64,000 nucleotides of DNA from Streptomyces antnestii (GCF_004005495.1 NZ_RZYA01000021.1:62001-126000), one strand, 5' to 3'. Numbered from the stretch's first letter, positions 40,337 through 49,136 are shown. The notes: generated by a model from the sequence alone, not told the origin. Translations and numbers: made by a program.

Positions 40337-41278
40337 TCAGGCGGCGCCGGCCGGTGCCGCCCCCGCTCCCTCCCCCGGCGGCTCCCCCGGCTCCCCCTCG
40401 GGCTCGCCCTCGTCCAGCACCACCACGACGGGCCGCCCCCGCGTGGCGGTCCAGGCCGCGCAGAACAGCAGCAGCTTGGCCGTGAAGTTGATCCACAGCA
40501 GCAATGCCACCGGCGTACCGAACGCCCCGTACATGCTCTTCGCCGCCACCCCCTTCATATAGCCGCCCAGCAGCACCTTCAGCAGCTCGAACCCGGCCGC
40601 CCCGATCAGCGCCGCCGTCACGAGCGGCCGCCGGTGCGGGTGAACCCCCGGCAGCAGCGTCAGCACATAGAGCAGCAGCAGGAAGTCCGCGAGGACGGCG
40701 ACCGCGAACGCCGCCGCTCTGAGCAGCACACCGCCCCATCCGCCCTGGGCGATCCCGAGCCGGTCCGCGGTCCATCCCACCGCGCTCGAGGCGAGCATCG
40801 ACGCCAGCAGCGAGGCGAGACCGGCGCCGCCCAGGCCCGCCAGGACCCCGGCGTCCGCGATCTTGCGCAGTACCGGGTTCCCCTCTTTGTCCCCCAGCTC
40901 CCACACGGCGCGCAGGCACTCTCGCATCGAACCGACCCAGCCGATGCCGGTGAAGAGCAGCAGGGCTCCCGCCACCACACCCACCGTGGCCGCGTTGGAG
41001 ACGAGGGCGCCGAGGTCCAACTGGTCGGAGATGCCGGGCACCTGCTCCGCGAGCTTGTCCTGAAGTGTCTTCTGCCGCTCCGGGCTCAGCGTGCCGGCCG
41101 CGATCGCCGCGGCCACGGTGAGCAGCGGAAACAGCGCCAGGAAGCTGATGAACGTCATCGCCGCCGCAAGCCGGCTCCAGTGCACCCGGTCGAGCCGCTC
41201 GTAGGCGCACCAGGCGTGCGTACGCATGAGCCGCTCGACGATCGGCCCCACGCCAGGGAGTTTTTTCAGCCAGTCCAT
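40337..41278 (-). CDS. YihY/virulence factor BrkB family membrane protein
   Basis: 313 residues from ATG 41278, with GGAAGG about 9 nt upstream. About six spans, starting LKKLPGVGPIVERLMRTHAW, then RLAAAMTFISFLALFPLLTV, the hallmark YihY block, ALLLFTGIGWVGSMRECLRA, and GAFGTPVALLLWINFTAKLL near the C terminus. The cytoplasmic tail is Glu/Pro/Gly-rich. Once misannotated as RNase BN; function is unknown. It overlaps the GtrA gene by 13 bp, so is translated with the polyprenyl-sugar genes upstream. Confidence 0.92.
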   Translation of the reverse strand: MDWLKKLPGVGPIVERLMRTHAWCAYERLDRVHWSRLAAAMTFISFLALFPLLTVAAAIAAGTLSPERQKTLQDKLAEQVPGISDQLDLGALVSNAATVGVVAGALLLFTGIGWVGSMRECLRAVWELGDKEGNPVLRKIADAGVLAGLGGAGLASLLASMLASSAVGWTADRLGIAQGGWGGVLLRAAAFAVAVLADFLLLLYVLTLLPGVHPHRRPLVTAALIGAAGFELLKVLLGGYMKGVAAKSMYGAFGTPVALLLWINFTAKLLLFCAAWTATRGRPVVVVLDEGEPEGEPGEPPGEGAGAAPAGAA

Positions 41279-41763
41279 GAACCCAGCCTTCCCTCCCTGA
41301 CCGTTCTCGCACGTCTCACCGGACTCATCCGGAAGACAAGGGTCCGGGTGCCCCAGAACCGCAGCACCGTCGCAAGGACCATGCCCACCCCCGCCCCGGA
41401 CACCGTGTCCGCGCGCTGCGACGTGAGTCCGAGCCCGTAGTGCGACACGGCGAGGCACGACAACTGCACCAGCGCCCCCGCCACATTGACCGCGAAGAAC
41501 ACCCCGTACTGCCGCAGCCGCGACACCCCCGCCGACGCGTGCCGATAGGTACCGAGCGCGTTCCCCACGTACGCGACCGTGCAACCGGCCAGGAACGAGA
41601 GCGACTTGGCGGTGATCGGATCCCACCCCATCGGCCCCCGAAGCCACACGAAGAGCCCCAGATCGGCGGCGTACGCGCAACCCCCCACCGCCGCGAACGC
41701 CACAAGCTCGGGCCCCACCCCCTTCACCCGCGACCACCCCCGCGCCTTCCTCGGCACACTCAC
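41266..41763 (-). CDS. GtrA family membrane protein
   Basis: 165 residues from GTG 41763, overlapping the upstream stop as GTGA. Four spans: LVAFAAVGGCAYAADLGLFV, ITAKSLSFLAGCTVAYVGNA, VFFAVNVAGALVQLSCLAVS and GAGVGMVLATVLRFWGTRTL, with the family's LRFWGTRTLVFR ending. GtrA proteins move or accompany polyprenyl-linked sugars across the membrane. In mycobacteria a member (Rv3789) sits with the DprE1/DprE2/UbiA genes and has been proposed to act in decaprenyl-phosphoryl-arabinose handling; the present neighbours fit that. Confidence 0.9.
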   Translation of the reverse strand: MSVPRKARGWSRVKGVGPELVAFAAVGGCAYAADLGLFVWLRGPMGWDPITAKSLSFLAGCTVAYVGNALGTYRHASAGVSRLRQYGVFFAVNVAGALVQLSCLAVSHYGLGLTSQRADTVSGAGVGMVLATVLRFWGTRTLVFRMSPVRRARTVREGRLGSWTG

Positions 41764-42773
41764 CAGCCCACGACGGCGAGCCCGTACATCGCCACCCACA
41801 CCAGGCCGGTCACGGCCAGTGCCTTGTCCTTCAGCACGACGTCCTCCGGCTCACCGGCCGTGCCACGGTCCGCGAAGACCGCGTAGCGCAGGACCCCGAG
41901 GATGAAGGGCACCATCGACAACTGCCTCCACGGCAAGAGGCTGCCCTTCGCCACCCCGCCCTCCTCCATGGCCCACAGGCAGTAGGCGAGAACGGCCACC
42001 CCGGCGGCGAGCTGCCACACGAACCGCAGATAGCCGGTCGTGTACTCGGTCAGCAACGCCCTCGTCGCCCCTTCCTTCCCGGCCATCTGCACGGCCTCGG
42101 AGTACCGCTTGGCCGAGACCATGAACAGCGCCCCGAACCCCGTCGTGATCAAGAACCACCGCGAGAGCGGAATCCCCAGAGCGAGCCCGCCGATCATGGC
42201 CCTCATCAGAAACCCCGTGGCCACGACGACCAGGTCGACGACGAGCACATGCTTGAGGCTGACGCAGTACGCCAGTTGCATCCCGACATAAGCGGCCAGT
42301 AGCACCGCTGCCATCGGGGTGCAGAGGACCGCTGCCGCCGACGGCGCGAGCACCGCGAGCAGGCCTCCGACCGCATAGGCCACCGCCACCGGCACCTGCC
42401 CCGCGGCCACGGGCCTGCTCCGCTTGACCGGATGGGCCCGGTCCGCCTCGGCATCGCGTGCGTCGTTGATCAGATACACGGCGGAGGCCGCCGCCGTGAA
42501 CAGCGTGAACACCAGGGCCAGTTGAACCGCGGCGTGCCTGGTGAACAATTCACCCGCAGCGGCGGGCGCGGCCACCACCAGCACGTTCTTCACCCATTGC
42601 CGGGGCCTCGCCGTCCTCAGCAGCCCTGCCCACAACCCGGCCGGCAACCCGAGCGTCGTCAGCCCGCGCGCCTCGGGCACCTGCGGTTCCCGCGGCGGGT
42701 CCAACAGAGCCGTGGACGCCACCCGCCGCACCTGAGCGGCCACCCCTTCCCTTCGCTCGGTCCGTTCCGTCAC
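41760..42773 (-). CDS. Decaprenyl-phosphate phosphoribosyltransferase (UbiA superfamily)
   Basis: 337 residues from GTG 42773, overlapping the PAP2 stop as GTGA. About nine membrane spans. First Asp motif: YLINDARDAEADRAHPVK (NDxxDxxxD, Mg2+/pyrophosphate binding); second: SLKHVLVVDLVVVATGFLMR, with the RAMIGG block. GLLRTARPRQWVKNVLVVAA at the N terminus and SKRYSEAV match mycobacterial UbiA (Rv3806c). It transfers phosphoribose from PRPP to a polyprenyl phosphate, the first step to polyprenyl-phosphoryl-arabinose. The PAP2 phosphatase encoded just upstream would remove the 5-phosphate, and DprE1/DprE2 would epimerise the ribose. Confidence 0.92.
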   Translation of the reverse strand: MTERTERREGVAAQVRRVASTALLDPPREPQVPEARGLTTLGLPAGLWAGLLRTARPRQWVKNVLVVAAPAAAGELFTRHAAVQLALVFTLFTAAASAVYLINDARDAEADRAHPVKRSRPVAAGQVPVAVAYAVGGLLAVLAPSAAAVLCTPMAAVLLAAYVGMQLAYCVSLKHVLVVDLVVVATGFLMRAMIGGLALGIPLSRWFLITTGFGALFMVSAKRYSEAVQMAGKEGATRALLTEYTTGYLRFVWQLAAGVAVLAYCLWAMEEGGVAKGSLLPWRQLSMVPFILGVLRYAVFADRGTAGEPEDVVLKDKALAVTGLVWVAMYGLAVVGW

Positions 42774-43288
42774 CACCGGGCACCCCCGGCCATCCAGTGG
42801 GCTCCGAGCCGCGCGGTGACCGCTCCGAGCGCCGCCCCCGCGGCCACGTCCGAGGGGTAGTGCACCCCGACGACCAGGCGCGAGACGCACATCGCCGCCG
42901 CCAGCGGCGGGACGAGCCGGGCCCCCGCCGGCCGCAGCGCCCCGTACGCCACCGCGGCAGCGGCCGCCGAAGCGGCGTGCGAACTGGGGAAGGAGTGCCG
43001 CCCGGCGGTGCGGACCAGCGGCTCCCCGCCGAGCTCCGCGCCGGGCCGCGGGCGCCGCACGACCCGCTTGACCCCCATGCTGGCCAGGTGGGCCGCGGCG
43101 GTCAGCGCCGTCCCGCGAAGCCACGCCCCCCGCCGCTGCCGGTCGACCGCGGCCCCGAGGAGTCCGGCGCCCAGCCAGAGCGCACCGTGCTCCCCGCTCC
43201 AGGACAGTGCGCGCGCGGCCGCGGCCACCCGCCGGTCCGTACCGCAGTCGCGCAATGCCGACAGCAATCGGCGGTCCATGTCGTCCAT
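42770..43288 (-). CDS. PAP2 family phosphatase (candidate decaprenylphosphoryl-5-phosphoribose phosphatase)
   Basis: 172 residues from ATG 43288; GTG 43297 in frame is an alternative. A promoter-like TTATAC lies at 43320-43315, so the leader is short. The three PAP2 signatures are present: KRVVRRPRPG, HSFPSSHAAS and SRLVVGVHYPSDV, giving the catalytic His pair and Arg. Membrane segments are short and Ala-rich (HAASAAAAAVAYGALRPAG, VAAGAALGAV). The gene order PAP2-UbiA-GtrA, divergent from DprE1/E2, suggests the Rv3807c role in removing the 5-phosphate. Confidence 0.9.
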   Translation of the reverse strand: MDDMDRRLLSALRDCGTDRRVAAAARALSWSGEHGALWLGAGLLGAAVDRQRRGAWLRGTALTAAAHLASMGVKRVVRRPRPGAELGGEPLVRTAGRHSFPSSHAASAAAAAVAYGALRPAGARLVPPLAAAMCVSRLVVGVHYPSDVAAGAALGAVTARLGAHWMAGGARW

Positions 43289-43399
43289 GTGGCTCACTCT
43301 GCGGGTCAAGACCCGTATAACTCAGACAATTTATCGTGACACCCCCTCAATCACCCATTTCAGTGAGGGCTTGGTCTGTTTGGGACGAAGGCCTTATCC

Positions 43400-44821
43400 A
43401 TGGGCGATACGGTCGCGTTCATGGCTGCCGATCCCGCTCGCACCACTGCTCCCGCACCCTCAGTTGTCCTGGACACCGTCCCGGTGACCGGCTGGGGCCG
43501 CACGGCCCCCACCGCCGCCCGCATCGTGCGCCCCCGCTCCTACGCCGAGGCGGCGGCCCTGGTCCGTGCGGGCGGAACTCCGGGCCACCGGGGCCACATC
43601 GCCCGCGGCCTTGGCCGGGCTTACGGAGACGCGGCGCAGAACGCCGGCGGCAGCGTTCTCGACATGACGGGCCTGGACCGTGTCCACGCGATCGACGCGT
43701 CCGGCGGGACCGTACTGTGCGACGCGGGCGTCTCACTGCACCACCTGATGGAAGTCCTCCTCCCTCTGGGCTGGTTCGTCCCCGTGACCCCCGGCACCCG
43801 GTACGTCACGGTCGGCGGAGCGATCGGCGCCGACATCCACGGCAAGAACCACCACGTCTCCGGGTCGTTCTCCCGCCACGTCCTCGCACTGGAACTGCTC
43901 ACCGCCGACGGAGAAGTCCGGATCGTGGAGCGCGGCAGCGAGCTGTTCGACGCGACGGCCGGCGGTATGGGTCTCACCGGGATCATCCTCACGGCCACCG
44001 TCCAACTCCTCCCTGTCGAGACCTCGTTCATGTCGGTCGACACCGAACGCGCCTCCGACCTCGACGATTTGATGGCCCGGCTCACCGCGACCGACGACCG
44101 CTACCGCTACTCGGTCGCCTGGATCGATCTGCTGGCCCGCGGAACGTCGATGGGCCGCTCGGTGCTCACCCGTGGCGATCACGCTCCACTGGACGCCGTC
44201 CCCCCGAGGGCGCGCAGGGCACCGCTGACGTTCCGCCCCGGGCAGCTGCCGGCGGCGCCCGCGTTCGTACCCGAAGGGCTCCTCGGCCGGACGACCGTGG
44301 GCCTCTTCAACGAGCTCTGGTACCGCAAGGCCCCCGCGTCACGCGTCGGCCAGATCCAGAAGCTGTCCACGTTCTTCCACCCCCTCGACGGCGTACCGCA
44401 CTGGAATCGCGTCTATGGGCGCGGTGGATTCGTCCAGTACCAATTCGTCGTCGGACACGGCAAGGAGGAAGCTCTTCGCCATATCGTGCAGCGCATCTCC
44501 GAGCGCCGGTGCCCCTCCTTCCTGGCGGTCCTCAAGCGCTTCGGCGACGGAGATCCGGGATGGCTCTCCTTCCCTGTGCCGGGCTGGACGCTCGCACTCG
44601 ACATTCCCGCGAACCTGCCGGGACTCGGATCGTTCCTCGACGAACTCGACGAGGAGGTGGCCGCGGCCGGCGGGCGCATCTACCTCGCCAAGGACTCACG
44701 GCTCCGGCCCGAACTGCTCTCGGCCATGTATCCGCGGCTCGATGAATTCCGGGCCCTGCGCGAGCGGTTGGACCCGCACGGAGTGTTCCGCTCCGACCTG
44801 TCCCGCCGCCTCGGACTCTGA
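43400..44821 (+). CDS. dprE1: Decaprenylphosphoryl-beta-D-ribose oxidase homologue (DprE1-like FAD enzyme)
   Basis: 473 residues from ATG 43400 with GAAGG about 8 nt upstream. N-terminal FAD (VAO/PCMH) domain: ARIVRPRSYAEAAALVR, RGLGRAYGDAAQNAGG, VPVTPGTRYVTVGGAIGADI, HGKNHHVSGSFS. C-terminal substrate domain includes YQFVVG, FLAVLKRFGDGDPGWLSFPV, PGWTLALDIP and IYLAKDSRL. It oxidises the 2'-hydroxyl of polyprenyl-phosphoryl-ribose to the keto form. The benzothiazinone-reactive Cys (Cys387 of the M. tuberculosis enzyme, in GWNxCVDFP) is replaced by Ala399 (GWTLALDIP). Followed 54 bp later by the DprE2-like reductase. Confidence 0.93.
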   Translation: MGDTVAFMAADPARTTAPAPSVVLDTVPVTGWGRTAPTAARIVRPRSYAEAAALVRAGGTPGHRGHIARGLGRAYGDAAQNAGGSVLDMTGLDRVHAIDASGGTVLCDAGVSLHHLMEVLLPLGWFVPVTPGTRYVTVGGAIGADIHGKNHHVSGSFSRHVLALELLTADGEVRIVERGSELFDATAGGMGLTGIILTATVQLLPVETSFMSVDTERASDLDDLMARLTATDDRYRYSVAWIDLLARGTSMGRSVLTRGDHAPLDAVPPRARRAPLTFRPGQLPAAPAFVPEGLLGRTTVGLFNELWYRKAPASRVGQIQKLSTFFHPLDGVPHWNRVYGRGGFVQYQFVVGHGKEEALRHIVQRISERRCPSFLAVLKRFGDGDPGWLSFPVPGWTLALDIPANLPGLGSFLDELDEEVAAAGGRIYLAKDSRLRPELLSAMYPRLDEFRALRERLDPHGVFRSDLSRRLGL

Positions 44822-44875
44822 GGGCCCGCCCCCTCGCACCGATCCCCTGACCCGCCCCTCTGGAGTTTGGTTCTC

Positions 44876-45631
44876 ATGAAGGACGCCTTCGGCACCCCGC
44901 AGTCCCTGCTCGTCCTCGGCGGCACCTCCGAGATCGCGCTCGCCACCGCCCGCCGCCTCGTGGCGCGCAGGACCCGGACGGTGTGGCTGGCCGGCCGCCC
45001 GTCCCCCGCTCTCGACCGCGCCGCCGCCGAACTCCGCGACATGGGCGCCGACGCCCGCACCGTCGCCTTCGACGCGCTCGACTCCGAGGCCCACGAGGTG
45101 ACACTGGGCAAGGTGTTCGCCGAGGGCGACATCGACATGGTGCTGATGGCGTTCGGGATTCTCGGCGACCAGGCCCGCGACGAGGACGAGCCCCTGTCCG
45201 CGGTGCGTGTGGCGCAGACCAACTACACCGGCGCGGTGTCGGCGGGACTCATCTGTGCCCGCGCGCTGCAGTCCCAGGGCCACGGCTCGCTCGTGGTGCT
45301 CTCGTCGGTCGCGGGAGAGCGGGCCCGCCGCTCCAACTTCATCTACGGGTCGAGCAAAGCCGGCCTCGACGCCTTCGCGCAGGGCCTCGGAGACGCGCTG
45401 CACGGCACGGGCGTGCATGTGATGGTCGTGCGCCCCGGCTTCGTACGGTCCAAGATGACCAAGGGGATGGCGGAGGCTCCGATGGCGACCACACCGGAGG
45501 CGGTGGCGCTGGCCATCGAGACGGGGCTGCGGCGGCGGTCGGAAACCGTCTGGGTGCCCGGGGCGCTGCGCCTGGTCATGTCGGCGCTGCGGCATGTGCC
45601 GCGCCCGGTGTTCCGGCGCCTGCCGGTGTGA
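44876..45631 (+). CDS. dprE2: Decaprenylphosphoryl-2-keto-ribose reductase homologue (DprE2-like SDR)
   Basis: 251 residues from ATG 44876 (GGAG about 10 nt upstream). SDR fold: LLVLGGTSEIALATARRL (the GGxSxI nucleotide loop), MAFGILGDQA in place of NNAG, LSSVAGERARRSNFIYGSSK with the Ser-Tyr-Lys triad, and VRPGFVRSKMT. With DprE1 it completes the 2'-epimerisation of polyprenyl-phosphoryl-ribose to the arabinose form, on the inner membrane face. Convergent with the 2H phosphoesterase downstream. Confidence 0.93.
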   Translation: MKDAFGTPQSLLVLGGTSEIALATARRLVARRTRTVWLAGRPSPALDRAAAELRDMGADARTVAFDALDSEAHEVTLGKVFAEGDIDMVLMAFGILGDQARDEDEPLSAVRVAQTNYTGAVSAGLICARALQSQGHGSLVVLSSVAGERARRSNFIYGSSKAGLDAFAQGLGDALHGTGVHVMVVRPGFVRSKMTKGMAEAPMATTPEAVALAIETGLRRRSETVWVPGALRLVMSALRHVPRPVFRRLPV

Positions 45632-45683
45632 CGGCCCGAGCCGCACGCCGTTCTGCCCGGGCGCGAAGACCGGCCGGCCTGGG

Positions 45684-46265
45684 TCAGCGCGCGGGCTGCC
45701 TGCCCCGCTTCGAACGGCCGGGGCCCTGCGCGGGAACGGCGGGGCCCCCGAACGGGAACTCGCGCAGCTTGCGCCAGATTCCGTCGGCGCCCTGCTCGTA
45801 CAGGGCGAACCCGGTGCACGGCCAGGCGGCCTCGTACTCGGAGAGCTCCTCGTAGGCCCGGTCCATCGCCTCTTCGGCGATGCCGTGGGCCACGGTGACA
45901 TGCGGGTGGTACGGGAACTGCAGCTCGCGCGCGACGGGACCCGACGCGTCACGGACCTGCTTCTGCAGCCAGGTGCAGGCCTCGGCGCCCTCGACGACCT
46001 GTACGAACACGACGGGTGACAGCGGACGGAAGGTTCCCGTCCCCGAGAGCCGCATCCCGAAGGGCCGCCCCGAACCCGCGACCTCCTCGAGATGGGCCTC
46101 GATCGAGGGCAGCGAGCCGTCCTCGACCTCGGTCGGCGGGAGCAGGGTGACGTGCGTGGGGATGCCGTGCGCCGCGGGATCACCGAAGCCCGCGCGCCGC
46201 TCCTGGAGCTGGCTGCCATGTGGCTCCGGGACCGCGATCGAAACGCCGATCGTTACGGTCCCCAC
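45684..46265 (-). CDS. 2'-5' RNA ligase / 2H phosphoesterase family protein
   Basis: 193 residues from GTG 46265, with AGGAG 7 nt upstream; the longer frame upstream overlaps nothing useful. Two HxT motifs mark the 2H fold: PTHVTLLPPTEVEDG and HPHVTVAHGIAEEAMD. Middle strand FGMRLSGTGTFRPLSPVVFV. The family opens or forms 2',5' and cyclic phosphates in RNA or nucleotides. The C-terminal tail GPGRSKRGRQPAR is basic and may bind RNA. Follows trpS on the same strand after 64 bp. Confidence 0.88.
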   Translation of the reverse strand: MGTVTIGVSIAVPEPHGSQLQERRAGFGDPAAHGIPTHVTLLPPTEVEDGSLPSIEAHLEEVAGSGRPFGMRLSGTGTFRPLSPVVFVQVVEGAEACTWLQKQVRDASGPVARELQFPYHPHVTVAHGIAEEAMDRAYEELSEYEAAWPCTGFALYEQGADGIWRKLREFPFGGPAVPAQGPGRSKRGRQPAR

Positions 46266-46329
46266 GTCGTACTCCTGTCGTCGTGTGGTGGGCGGGTGGC
46301 GGTACAGGCGGTTCGGGCGGCGCCCGGAC

Positions 46330-47352
46330 TCAGTGCTTCGCCGGCAGGAAACCGATCCTGTCGTACGCCTGGGCGAGGGTCTCGGCGGCGACGGCACGCG
46401 CCTTCTCCGCGCCCTTGGCCAGGACCGAGTCGAGCGTCTCCGGGTCGTCCAGGTACTCCTGGGTGCGGGTCCGGAAAGGTGTCACGAAATCGACCATGAC
46501 CTCCGCCAGGTCCGTCTTGAGCGCACCGTACATCTTGCCCTCGTACTTCTGCTCCAGTTCCGGGATACCTGTGCCGGTGAGGGTGGAGTAGATGGCGAGG
46601 AGGTTGCTGACGCCCGGCTTGTTCTCCGGGTCGAAGCGGATCACCGTCTCGGTGTCGGTGACCGCGCTCTTGACCTTCTTGGCCGTGGCCTTCGGCTCGT
46701 CGAGCAGGTTGATGAGGCCCTTCGGCGTCGACGCCGACTTGCTCATCTTGATCGACGGGTCCTGCAGGTCGAAGATCTTCGCCGTCTCCTTGAGGATGTA
46801 CGGCGCCGGGATCGTGAACGTCTCGCCGAAGCGGCCGTTGAAACGCTCGGCGAGGTCACGGGTCAGCTCGATGTGCTGGCGCTGGTCCTCGCCCACGGGA
46901 ACCTGGTCGGCGTTGTACAGCAGGATGTCCGCGACCTGGAGGACCGGGTACGTGAAGAGGCCGACGGTCGCGCGGTCGGCGCCCTGCTTGGCGGACTTGT
47001 CCTTGAACTGGGTCATGCGGGAGGCCTCGCCGAAGCCCGTCAGACAGTTCATGAGCCAGCCGAGCTGCGCGTGCTCGGGGACATGGCTCTGGACGAACAG
47101 CGTGCAGCGGTCCGGGTCGAGTCCGGCGGCCAGGAGCTGGGCCGCCGCGAGCCGGGTGTTGGCGCGGAGTTCCTTCGGGTCCTGCGGCACGGTGATCGCA
47201 TGCAGGTCCACGACCATGTAGAACGCGTCGTGGGACTCCTGCAGCGCCACCCACTGGCGGACCGCGCCGAGGTAGTTGCCGAGGTGGAACGAGCCTGCCG
47301 TGGGCTGGATTCCGGAGAGCACGCGGGGACGATCAGAGGCCATGCTCCTCAT
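46330..47352 (-). CDS. trpS: Tryptophanyl-tRNA synthetase
   Basis: 340 residues from ATG 47352; ATG 47343 (fourth codon) sits directly after GAGGAG and is a possible alternative. Class I signatures: SGIQPTAGSFHLGNYLGAVR (the HIGH-type motif reads HLGN) and KMSKSAST (KMSKS). Also NADQVPVGEDQRQHIELTRD, the usual editing-free core. Charges tRNA-Trp in the cytosol. It lies between glyA and the 2H phosphoesterase. A strong hairpin separates it from glyA downstream of the latter. Confidence 0.97.
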   Translation of the reverse strand: MRSMASDRPRVLSGIQPTAGSFHLGNYLGAVRQWVALQESHDAFYMVVDLHAITVPQDPKELRANTRLAAAQLLAAGLDPDRCTLFVQSHVPEHAQLGWLMNCLTGFGEASRMTQFKDKSAKQGADRATVGLFTYPVLQVADILLYNADQVPVGEDQRQHIELTRDLAERFNGRFGETFTIPAPYILKETAKIFDLQDPSIKMSKSASTPKGLINLLDEPKATAKKVKSAVTDTETVIRFDPENKPGVSNLLAIYSTLTGTGIPELEQKYEGKMYGALKTDLAEVMVDFVTPFRTRTQEYLDDPETLDSVLAKGAEKARAVAAETLAQAYDRIGFLPAKH

Positions 47353-47463
47353 TCTCTCAGGTGTCTCTCCTTGCTAGGGAACAGGTGGGGAACGAGTGCA
47401 CGACAAGTGCCGGATCCGTGTACGGAGCGTGCACCTTCACGGGCCTTGTGATGAGACGAGGAA

Positions 47464-47503
47464 CACACCCTGACCCGCTCCCAGGGGAGCGGGTCAGGGT
47501 GTG
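47464..47503. terminator. Terminator between glyA and trpS
   Basis: Perfect 19-bp arms CACACCCTGACCCGCTCCC and GGGAGCGGGTCAGGGTGTG with a 2-nt spacer, 30 bp downstream of the glyA stop on the minus strand. Very stable; it separates glyA from the trpS promoter. Confidence 0.85.
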
Positions 47504-47534
47504 TCAGGGCCTCAGGGGAAGGAGCGCCGGCGGC

Positions 47535-48983
47535 TCAGGTGAGGTCGACCTCGGGGTACAGCGGGAAGCCGCTCAGCAGGTCGGACGCGCGCGAGGAGAC
47601 CTCGTCGGCGATCTTCGGGTCCAGGGTGTGCTGCGCCTTGGAGGGCGCGCCCTTGCTGGTTGTGCCCGGCTCCGCGGCGGCCAGGACCCGGTCCATCAGG
47701 CCGGCGACCTCGTCCATCTCCGTGGCGCCCAGACCTCGGGTGGTCAGGGCGGGGGTGCCGATGCGGATGCCGGAGGTGTACCAGGCACCGTTGGGGTCGG
47801 CGGGGATGGAGTTGCGGTTGGTGACGATGCCGGAGTCGAGGAGCGCGTTCTCGGCCTGGCGACCGGTGAGCCCGTAGGACGTGGCGACGTCGATCAGGTT
47901 GAGGTGGTTGTCCGTACCGCCCGTGACGAGCGTGGCGCCGCGGCGGGTCAGGCCTTCGGCGAGGGCGCGGGCGTTGTCGACGACGGCCTGGGCGTAGGTA
48001 CGGAACTCGGGGCGGCGGGCCTCGGCGAGGGCGACGGCCTTGGCGGCCATGACGTGCGGCAGCGGGCCGCCGAGGACCATCGGGCAGCCGCGGTCGACCT
48101 GGTCCTTCAGGGAGTCGTCGCACAGGACCATGCCGCCGCGCGGGCCGCGCAGCGACTTGTGCGTCGTGGTGGTGACGATCTGGGCGTGCGGGATCGGGTC
48201 GAAGTCGCCGGTGAGGACCTTGCCGGCGACGAGGCCCGCGAAGTGCGCCATGTCGACCATGAGGGTCGCCCCGACCTCGTCGGCGATCTCGCGCATGATG
48301 CGGAAGTTCACGAGACGCGGGTACGCGGAGTAGCCGGCGACGATGATCAGCGGCTTGAAGTCGCGGGCGCTGGCGCGCAGGGCCTCGTAGTCGACGAGGC
48401 CGGTCTGCGGGTCGGTGCCGTAGCTGCGCTGGTCGAACATCTTGCCGGAGATGTTCGGGCGGAAGCCGTGGGTGAGGTGGCCGCCGGCGTCCAGGGACAT
48501 GCCGAGCATGCGCTGGTTGCCGAAGGCCTGGCGGAGCTCGGCCCAGTCGGCGTCGGTGAGGTCGTTGACGTTGCGGACGCCCGCGCGCTCCAGGGCGGGA
48601 GCCTCGACGCGCTGGGCGAGGACGGCCCAGAAGGCGACGAGGTTGGCGTCGATGCCGGAGTGCGGCTGGACGTAGGCGTGGCGGGCGCCGAAGAGCTCGC
48701 GGGCGTGCTCGGCGGCGAGGGCCTCGACGGTGTCCACGTTGCGGCAGCCGGCGTAGAAACGGCGGCCGACGGTGCCCTCGGCGTACTTGTCGCTGAACCA
48801 GTTGCCCATCGCGAGGAGGGTCGCCGGGGAGGCGTAGTTCTCACTGGCGATGAGCTTGAGCATCTCGCGCTGGTCGGCGATCTCCTGGCCGATGGCGTCG
48901 GCCACGCGGGGCTCGACACCGCGGATCACGTCGAGCGCGCTGCGGAAGGCTACGGACTCGGTGGAGAGGGTGGGCTCTGGCAT
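47535..48983 (-). CDS. glyA: Serine hydroxymethyltransferase
   Basis: 482 residues from ATG 48983, 7 nt after GGAGG; about 50-60 residues longer than the common bacterial enzyme, mainly through an insert around VNDLTDADWAELRQAFGNQR. Seen: MLKLIASENYASPATLLAMG, KYAEGTVGRRFYAGCRNVD, VQPHSGIDANLVAF and the PLP-lysine motif TTTTHKSLRGPRGGM. Converts serine plus tetrahydrofolate to glycine plus methylene-THF. A ZTP riboswitch lies in the leader, linking expression to folate one-carbon starvation. Divergent from rocD. Confidence 0.97.
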   Translation of the reverse strand: MPEPTLSTESVAFRSALDVIRGVEPRVADAIGQEIADQREMLKLIASENYASPATLLAMGNWFSDKYAEGTVGRRFYAGCRNVDTVEALAAEHARELFGARHAYVQPHSGIDANLVAFWAVLAQRVEAPALERAGVRNVNDLTDADWAELRQAFGNQRMLGMSLDAGGHLTHGFRPNISGKMFDQRSYGTDPQTGLVDYEALRASARDFKPLIIVAGYSAYPRLVNFRIMREIADEVGATLMVDMAHFAGLVAGKVLTGDFDPIPHAQIVTTTTHKSLRGPRGGMVLCDDSLKDQVDRGCPMVLGGPLPHVMAAKAVALAEARRPEFRTYAQAVVDNARALAEGLTRRGATLVTGGTDNHLNLIDVATSYGLTGRQAENALLDSGIVTNRNSIPADPNGAWYTSGIRIGTPALTTRGLGATEMDEVAGLMDRVLAAAEPGTTSKGAPSKAQHTLDPKIADEVSSRASDLLSGFPLYPEVDLT

Positions 48984-49049
48984 GACGGACCTCCGGACGG
49001 ATGGGGCCTCCCCCTGCCCGAGCGAGGTCGGGAGCCGGGGAAGTTCACG

Positions 49050-49136
49050 GGTCGGCCCAGGCGCACGGCACACAGTTCTCGGGCCGCTCCCTGATGGTCG
49101 GTCCCATCCAAGCGCGCCAGTCACGGCCCTGTGGCC
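49050..49136 (-). ncRNA. ZTP (pfl) riboswitch upstream of glyA
   Basis: Minus strand, 5' to 3': GGGCCGTGACTGGCGCGC, then a variable hairpin, CCGACCATCAGGGAGCG, then a linker and GTGCGCCTGGGCCGACC. These are the conserved blocks of the pfl motif (CGUGACUGGCG; CCACC-GGGAGCG; CGCCUGGGCA) in the right order and spacing. The RNA senses ZMP/ZTP, which accumulates when 10-formyl-THF runs short, and would raise glyA expression. Actinobacterial glyA is a known location for this class. The ribosome site of glyA is about 60 nt downstream. Confidence 0.85.
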
